From Pyxidicoccus parkwaysis (lineage in GTDB: Bacteria > Myxococcota > Myxococcia > Myxococcales > Myxococcaceae): a DNA stretch of 64,000 bases. Each line of letters starts with the position of its first letter. Within the stretch, counting starts at the first letter, position 1. The notes beneath the pieces are model-generated. The model saw nothing but the letters and a program-made list of their open reading frames with translations. It did no database searches and was not told the origin of the DNA. Positions 60,267 to 64,000 of this stretch are shown one piece after another. Where the stretch lies: positions 5,260,001 to 5,324,000 of the forward strand of contig NZ_CP071090.1 of NCBI RefSeq assembly GCF_017301735.1, given 5' to 3'. A program made the translations under genes and the position numbers.

Positions 60267-60316
60267 GCACAAGGCGAGCAACCCGGCCCGGCCCCTGGTA
60301 GAACCCCGAGGACGCC

Positions 60317-61084
60317 ATGGACGCCGTGGAATACTGCCCCCGCTGTGACACCGAGAATGCCCGGGACGCCACCGTCTGCCGGGCGTGTGGCTCGCCCATC
60401 CGCTCCGGAACGATGGTGATGGCCGTGGCCAGCGTGGCCGCGCGCCCGCAGGTCTCCATCCGCGTGGTGCGCGCCGACGGTGGCCCCGAGTCCGTCGTCC
60501 GCATGCAGCGCGACACCCTCACCTGCGGCCAGCAGGGAGAAATCTCGCTCCCGGACGACCCCTTCATCATGCCCGTCCAGCTGCGCTTCTTCTTCTCGGG
60601 CGCCCGCCTGGCGGTGGAGGACGTGGGAGGCGCCAACGGCGTCTTCGTGCGCCTGCGCCAGGAGCGGGAGCTGCCTCCGGGCGGAGAGCTGCGCCTGGGC
60701 CGCCAGCGCCTCGTGCTGGAGCCCATCCCCGCCGCGGCCACCGGCCAGGGCGGCACGCAGGTGTGGGGCTCACCGGATCCCGGCTACCGCCTGCGGCTGG
60801 TGCAGCTGCTGGAGGGTGGCTTGAGGGGCGCGGCCTTCCCGCTGCGCGAGGGCGACAACCTGCTGGGCCGCGAGCAGGGCGACCTCACCTTCCCCACGGA
60901 CGGCTTCGTGTCCGGACGTCACGCGGTGCTGCAGGTCCGTCAGGACCGGCTCCAGGTGCGCGACGTGGGCTCGTCCAACGGCACCTTCATCCGGCTGGCG
61001 GGCCCCACGTTCGTGGACAACGGGGACCACTTCCTCATCGGCCGCCAACTGCTGCGCGTCGAAATCCAGGCGCCCGCGGCCTGA
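60317..61084 (+). CDS. Second zinc-ribbon and FHA domain protein
   Basis: 255 residues: zinc ribbon (CPRCDTENARDATVCRACG, near the start), a degenerate FHA-like domain (about 45-135) and a complete C-terminal FHA domain (about 160-250; LLGREQGDLTFPTDGFVSGRHAVL, VGSSNGTFI). The complete domain keeps the GR, SGRH and NGT motifs for phosphothreonine. It starts 50 bp from the divergent kinase start. The zinc ribbon is similar in layout to those in the kinase and the other FHA protein. Confidence 0.87.
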   Translation: MDAVEYCPRCDTENARDATVCRACGSPIRSGTMVMAVASVAARPQVSIRVVRADGGPESVVRMQRDTLTCGQQGEISLPDDPFIMPVQLRFFFSGARLAVEDVGGANGVFVRLRQERELPPGGELRLGRQRLVLEPIPAAATGQGGTQVWGSPDPGYRLRLVQLLEGGLRGAAFPLREGDNLLGREQGDLTFPTDGFVSGRHAVLQVRQDRLQVRDVGSSNGTFIRLAGPTFVDNGDHFLIGRQLLRVEIQAPAA

Positions 61085-61114
61085 GGGCGCCCGGCTCCAG
61101 CATGTCGCTCGGAA

Positions 61115-61144
61115 GGGCCGCACGAGCGTCGACTCGCGCGGCCC
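61115..61144. terminator. Hairpin between convergent FHA and DksA-type genes
   Basis: GGGCCGC-a-CGAG, a 6-nt loop, CTCG-c-GCGGCCC: 11 paired bases with one mismatch. No clear T-tract. Confidence 0.45.
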
Positions 61145-61157
61145 CGCCCCACGGCGA

Positions 61158-61520
61158 TCAGCCGTAGGACTTCTCCTTCTTCTCCTGCTCCTCCTTGCAG
61201 CGGATGCAGAGCGTCGTCACCGGACGCGCCTCCAGCCGCTTCGGGGAGATGTCTTCCTCGCAACGCTCGCAGATGCCGAAGGTGCCGTCCTCGATACGGG
61301 CCAGCGCCTTCTCGATCTTCTGCAGGAGGAACTTCTCCCGGTCGCGCAGGCGGAACACCATGGATTGCGCGTACTCGGAAGAAGCCAGGTCGATCTCGTC
61401 AGGGAGGTCGTCCGTGTCGAAGTTGGACTCCTCCACCAGGGTTTTCTTGGCGCTCTCGAGCAGGCTCGTCTTGCTGTCCTCGAGCATCTTCTTGTAACGC
61501 TTGAGATCTTTCTGGTTCAC
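61158..61520 (-). CDS. dksA: DksA/TraR-family zinc-finger protein
   Basis: 120 residues. Coiled-coil N terminus, an acidic FDTDDLPDEIDLAS segment near the coiled-coil tip, and a C4 zinc finger (CERCEEDI...CIRCKEE). It fits DksA, which with ppGpp resets RNA polymerase during starvation. Its place 3.8 kb from relA fits that. Several DksA-like paralogues are usual in myxobacteria, so the symbol may not mark the main one. Confidence 0.85.
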   Translation of the reverse strand: MNQKDLKRYKKMLEDSKTSLLESAKKTLVEESNFDTDDLPDEIDLASSEYAQSMVFRLRDREKFLLQKIEKALARIEDGTFGICERCEEDISPKRLEARPVTTLCIRCKEEQEKKEKSYG

Positions 61521-61578
61521 AGCCTTCGCTCCAGTCCAGCGAGGGTTTGGGCCCTGCCCCCAAAAAAAGGGCCCGAAA

Positions 61579-61606
61579 GTTTTATTCAGGTACCCTTCGG
61601 TGTCAA
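61579..61606 (-). promoter_or_regulatory. Sigma-70-type promoter of the DksA-family gene
   Basis: Minus-strand TTGACA (exact -35), 16-bp spacer, TAAAAC (-10, four of six). The transcript would start near 61572, about 50 nt before the ATG, through a run of seven T just past the start. Confidence 0.6.
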
Positions 61607-61645
61607 GCTGACCTGGGTGCAGACTGTGGGTGAAGGGAGGGCCTT

Positions 61646-62527
61646 TTGACCGAGAACACGAAGTTCGATCGGGAGTTCCTTCGCTCGGCCCTCTCGCTGG
61701 CGGGCAAGAGCGAAGTGGATCACTTCCTCTACATTTGCGACACGCCCATTCCTCCCGACGAGTTCCGGGGGCGGCCTGCTCGCAAGAAGCTCGTGTACGC
61801 AGTGACGCTGGAGAAGCTGGCGCAAGAGCACCTGGCGAAGAAGGTGCGGGCCCTGGTCATCCCCGCCTACGACTACTCCCGCACCGAGCGTGTGAAGGTG
61901 GCGCTCGTCTCCGCGCTCTCCCAGGGAGCGTTCAAGGAAGGCGACCTCGTGCTGTGCATGACGGGCAAGGTGGGCCGCCCTCCCGACACGCTGATGCAGA
62001 TGCGAATCGGTGGCTCGCTGGATGACCGGCTGACCATCGAGGGCGTGAAGCTGGGCGAGGAGTTCAACTCGCAGGTGGTGGACGCGCTCATCCAGCTCGC
62101 GCTGCAGGTGGGCCAGGAGGGCTTCGAGGGGCATCCCATCGGCACCATCATCACCATCGGCGACCACACGACGGTGCTGGAGAAGAGCCGGCAGATGACC
62201 ATCAACCCGTTCCAGGGCCTCTCCGAGGCCGAGCGGAACGTGTTGGACCCGAAGATTCGCGAGGCCATCAAGAACTTCTCGGTGCTGGACGGGGCCTTCG
62301 TCATCCGCGAGGACGGCGTGGTGCTGGCCGCGGGGCGCTACCTGTCCGCCACGGATGACGCGGTGAAGATTCCGCTCGGCCTGGGCGCGCGGCACGCGGC
62401 GGCGGCGGGGATTACCTCCACCACGCACTGCATCGCGCTGGTGGTGAGCCAGACGTCCGGCGCGGTGCGGCTCTTCAAGGGCGGCAACATCGTCCTGGAG
62501 CTGCACCAGACGGCGCGCCGCACCTGA
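61646..62527 (+). CDS. Diadenylate cyclase (DisA_N) domain protein
   Basis: 293 residues from a TTG with GAAGGGAGG upstream. The N-terminal 165 residues resemble a pyruvate kinase C-terminal-like fold (RALVIPAYDYSRTERVKVALVS, GDLVLCMTGKVG). The C-terminal DAC domain has VLDGAFVIREDGVV (DGA motif, near 215) and LGARHAAAAGITSTT (RHxxA motif, near 248), the residues that make c-di-AMP from two ATP. This PK_C/DAC pairing is the CdaZ-like subtype reported in delta-proteobacteria. It may signal potassium or envelope state. Confidence 0.85.
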   Translation: MTENTKFDREFLRSALSLAGKSEVDHFLYICDTPIPPDEFRGRPARKKLVYAVTLEKLAQEHLAKKVRALVIPAYDYSRTERVKVALVSALSQGAFKEGDLVLCMTGKVGRPPDTLMQMRIGGSLDDRLTIEGVKLGEEFNSQVVDALIQLALQVGQEGFEGHPIGTIITIGDHTTVLEKSRQMTINPFQGLSEAERNVLDPKIREAIKNFSVLDGAFVIREDGVVLAAGRYLSATDDAVKIPLGLGARHAAAAGITSTTHCIALVVSQTSGAVRLFKGGNIVLELHQTARRT

Positions 62528-62603
62528 GCTCCGATGCGTTGGCGCGGCGTGGGCCGCGCTGGCGTCAAGGCGCAGCGCTTGCGGCGCCGTCCAGGCCCGA
62601 GCC

Positions 62604-63161
62604 TCAGCGCTCCTGCTCTCGCAATTCCTCGCGGTAGATGTCCGCGAGTGCGTGCGCGCGTTCCACCTCGTCGCGGGCCGCGTCCACGACCAGCGCCTGC
62701 TCGAAGCGGGCCACGCGCTCGCGCATGGCCTCGCTGACGATGCCTCCCACGGTGAGGCGCGCGGAGGCGCTCTCGCGCTCCCGGCGCAGCTCCGCCACCC
62801 GGTCTCCGAGCTCGCCCGCCGCCTCCAGGAGCAGCTTCCCGTCCGCGTCCGCGCGCTCCAGCGCGTCTCGCGTGGAGGCCCGCAGGCCCTCCGCCTGCTC
62901 GCGGTCCTTCGAGAGCACGGCCACGGCCTTGCCGTCTCCGCGCGACTCGGCGGTGGCGCGGCGCGAGGCGATGTCCTCCAGCCGGCGCGTATAGCGCTCC
63001 ATGCCGCGCGTCAGGTCCCCCTTGAGGGCCAGCAGCGTGGCGGCGGACTTGCGGACCTCGGCCGCCTGGCGCTCCAGTTTCTCGATGAGCTGGTCCAGCG
63101 CGGCGAGCGGGTCCGCCGGCCGGGTGGGCTCCTTCTTCTTGCGGAACAGGCCGAAGAGCAT
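62604..63161 (-). CDS. Coiled-coil protein, possibly PspA-like
   Basis: 185 residues, nearly all alpha-helical heptads from LLFGLFRKKKEP to the C terminus, with no signal peptide. The short amphipathic, basic N terminus resembles that of PspA-type proteins that bind membranes, but the similarity is too low to name it. It is 15 nt downstream of a vWA-domain gene and probably in its operon. Confidence 0.6.
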   Translation of the reverse strand: MLFGLFRKKKEPTRPADPLAALDQLIEKLERQAAEVRKSAATLLALKGDLTRGMERYTRRLEDIASRRATAESRGDGKAVAVLSKDREQAEGLRASTRDALERADADGKLLLEAAGELGDRVAELRRERESASARLTVGGIVSEAMRERVARFEQALVVDAARDEVERAHALADIYREELREQER

Positions 63162-63176
63162 GGCGTGGCGGGAAGC

Positions 63177-64000
63177 CTACCCGAAGGGCCGGCACAACAG
63201 CCGCACCCGTTCCAGAGCCTCCCTCACCGGAAGCCCACCGGCGGACAGCGCGGACAGGTAGCGCGCGGGAGTCAGCCCGTACACCGACAGCAGGTGCTGC
63301 AAGAGCACCACGCTCTCCGAGGCCCGCCGCTCCGCCGGAGCCAGTGACGCCGCCTCCACCAGCGCGCCGAGGATGTCCACCACCCGGTTCACCACATCCT
63401 GGTTCGGAACCTCGCGGGCGCCGGCCGCCGACGGCACTTCCGGGAAGAGCGCGTCGAAGGACGCGTCCACCGCCACCTGCGCGGGCGAGCCCCGCCCCGC
63501 GGCCACCGCCTCCAGCGCGTCCAGGTGAGGCGCGAGCTGCTCCAGCGCATCCGCGGTGGCGGGCACGTCCCGGGGCAGCAACGTGCGCCACGGAGTGTCG
63601 AACTCGGTGCGCGCCCACTGAATCTCCTCGTCGGAGAGGTGGTGGTAGAAGGCGCGGCCTCCCGCGGCGCGCTGCTCCTTCACCAGCAAGCGCAGGTCGG
63701 GGTTCTCCTCTCCGAGCGAGATGAAGCTCAGCGCGATGTCCAGCGCGCCCATGGGGGCACGGGTGCGGCGGATGAGCTCCAGGTCCACGCGGTCCTCGCC
63801 GTCGGTGATGATGACCACGGTGGCGCGGGCGAGGTACGGGTCCCTCCCCTGCGCGGCGCGGATGGAGTCGAAGGCGGACATCAGCGCGAGCGTGATGTCC
63901 GTCTGCCCTTCGGCGGGCGACTCGCGGAAGAGCTTCTCGATTTGGCGGGTGGCCTCCACGGCGGTGTCCACGCGGGCCAGCTCGGTGGGCACGTCGTTGA
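63177..64000 (-). CDS. von Willebrand factor A domain protein, start outside the window
   Basis: The reading frame runs off the right edge without a stop; about 275 C-terminal residues are present. ARATVVIITDGEDRVDLELI is the vWA strand that ends with the Thr-Asp-Gly metal site; the DxSxS part lies upstream of the window. The C terminus is helical (ERRASESVVLLQHLLSVYG). No membrane segment is in this part. It is followed closely by the coiled-coil gene. Confidence 0.75.
   Translation of the reverse strand, partial: NDVPTELARVDTAVEATRQIEKLFRESPAEGQTDITLALMSAFDSIRAAQGRDPYLARATVVIITDGEDRVDLELIRRTRAPMGALDIALSFISLGEENPDLRLLVKEQRAAGGRAFYHHLSDEEIQWARTEFDTPWRTLLPRDVPATADALEQLAPHLDALEAVAAGRGSPAQVAVDASFDALFPEVPSAAGAREVPNQDVVNRVVDILGALVEAASLAPAERRASESVVLLQHLLSVYGLTPARYLSALSAGGLPVREALERVRLLCRPFG

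Noticed and set aside
1..64000. tRNA, rRNA, insertion sequences, phage genes and attachment sites
   Set aside because: Looked for by pattern on both strands; nothing convincing. A tRNA scan and an IS search would settle it.

Overview
The window is very GC-rich chromosomal DNA with strong third-position GC bias. Its gene content points to a myxobacterium of the Myxococcus group. Three loci make this hard to doubt: a nine-gene minus-strand operon (about 10.3-20.5 kb) that matches gene for gene the exoA-I spore-coat polysaccharide operon of Myxococcus xanthus; a five-gene minus-strand operon (about 39.6-46.8 kb) that matches the actABCDE operon controlling C-signal production; and a bifunctional relA/spoT gene (about 54.9-57.1 kb) needed to start development on starvation. 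From memory these lie in the same relative order on the M. xanthus chromosome. No rRNA, tRNA, CRISPR array, insertion sequence or prophage was seen.

Layout. 0-4.3 kb: three tightly linked plus-strand genes (peptidoglycan-binding protein, metzincin-like zinc metallopeptidase, exported beta-rich protein) that look like an effector cassette. 4.5-6 kb: cytochrome c maturation genes ccmH and ccmI-like. 6.2-10.2 kb: a zinc-ribbon membrane protein with a 56-bp tandem duplication at its 3' end, a secreted GH43-like lipoprotein with an EGF module, and a small lipoprotein. 10.3-20.5 kb: exo operon behind a sigma-54 promoter. 20.9-23.3 kb: a small membrane protein and a glycogen-debranching-type glucosidase. 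23.3-28.9 kb: an operon for a 1554-residue DUF4157-type polymorphic toxin with a candidate PD-(D/E)xK-like nuclease end, followed by two tandem paralogous putative immunity genes. This is the least described part of the window. 29-35 kb: CPBP protease, SDR, EVE-domain protein, amino-acid permease, and an ECF sigma/anti-sigma/CpxP-like operon. 35-38.7 kb: phenylalanine and aromatic biosynthesis (chorismate mutase-prephenate dehydratase, a second prephenate dehydratase, DAHP synthase).

38.9-47 kb: a TPR protein, then the act operon (inactive-looking receiver/GGDEF ActA, sigma-54 activator ActB, epimerase-GNAT fusion ActC, ActD, and a caspase-fold ActE with an EF-hand loop and a beta-repeat tail). 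A near-perfect sigma-54 promoter for it sits inside the upstream glutaredoxin gene. 47-54.8 kb: DUF4388 protein, penicillin-binding transpeptidase, ABC exporter, TusA-like protein, a triple DsbA-type thioredoxin protein and RidA. 54.9-61.5 kb: relA, two zinc-ribbon/FHA proteins flanking a zinc-ribbon Ser/Thr kinase, and a DksA-type factor, which together look like a stress-signalling block. 61.6-64 kb: a diadenylate cyclase-domain protein, a coiled-coil protein, and a vWA-domain protein cut by the window edge.

Together, RelA and DksA sense starvation, the act operon tunes C-signalling, and the exo operon builds the spore coat, so much of a developmental programme lies within 50 kb. The toxin-immunity operon and the left-edge metallopeptidase cassette look like accessory competition genes between these conserved blocks. 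Gene names for exo and act rest on gene order, domain content and recalled literature, not on a database search.
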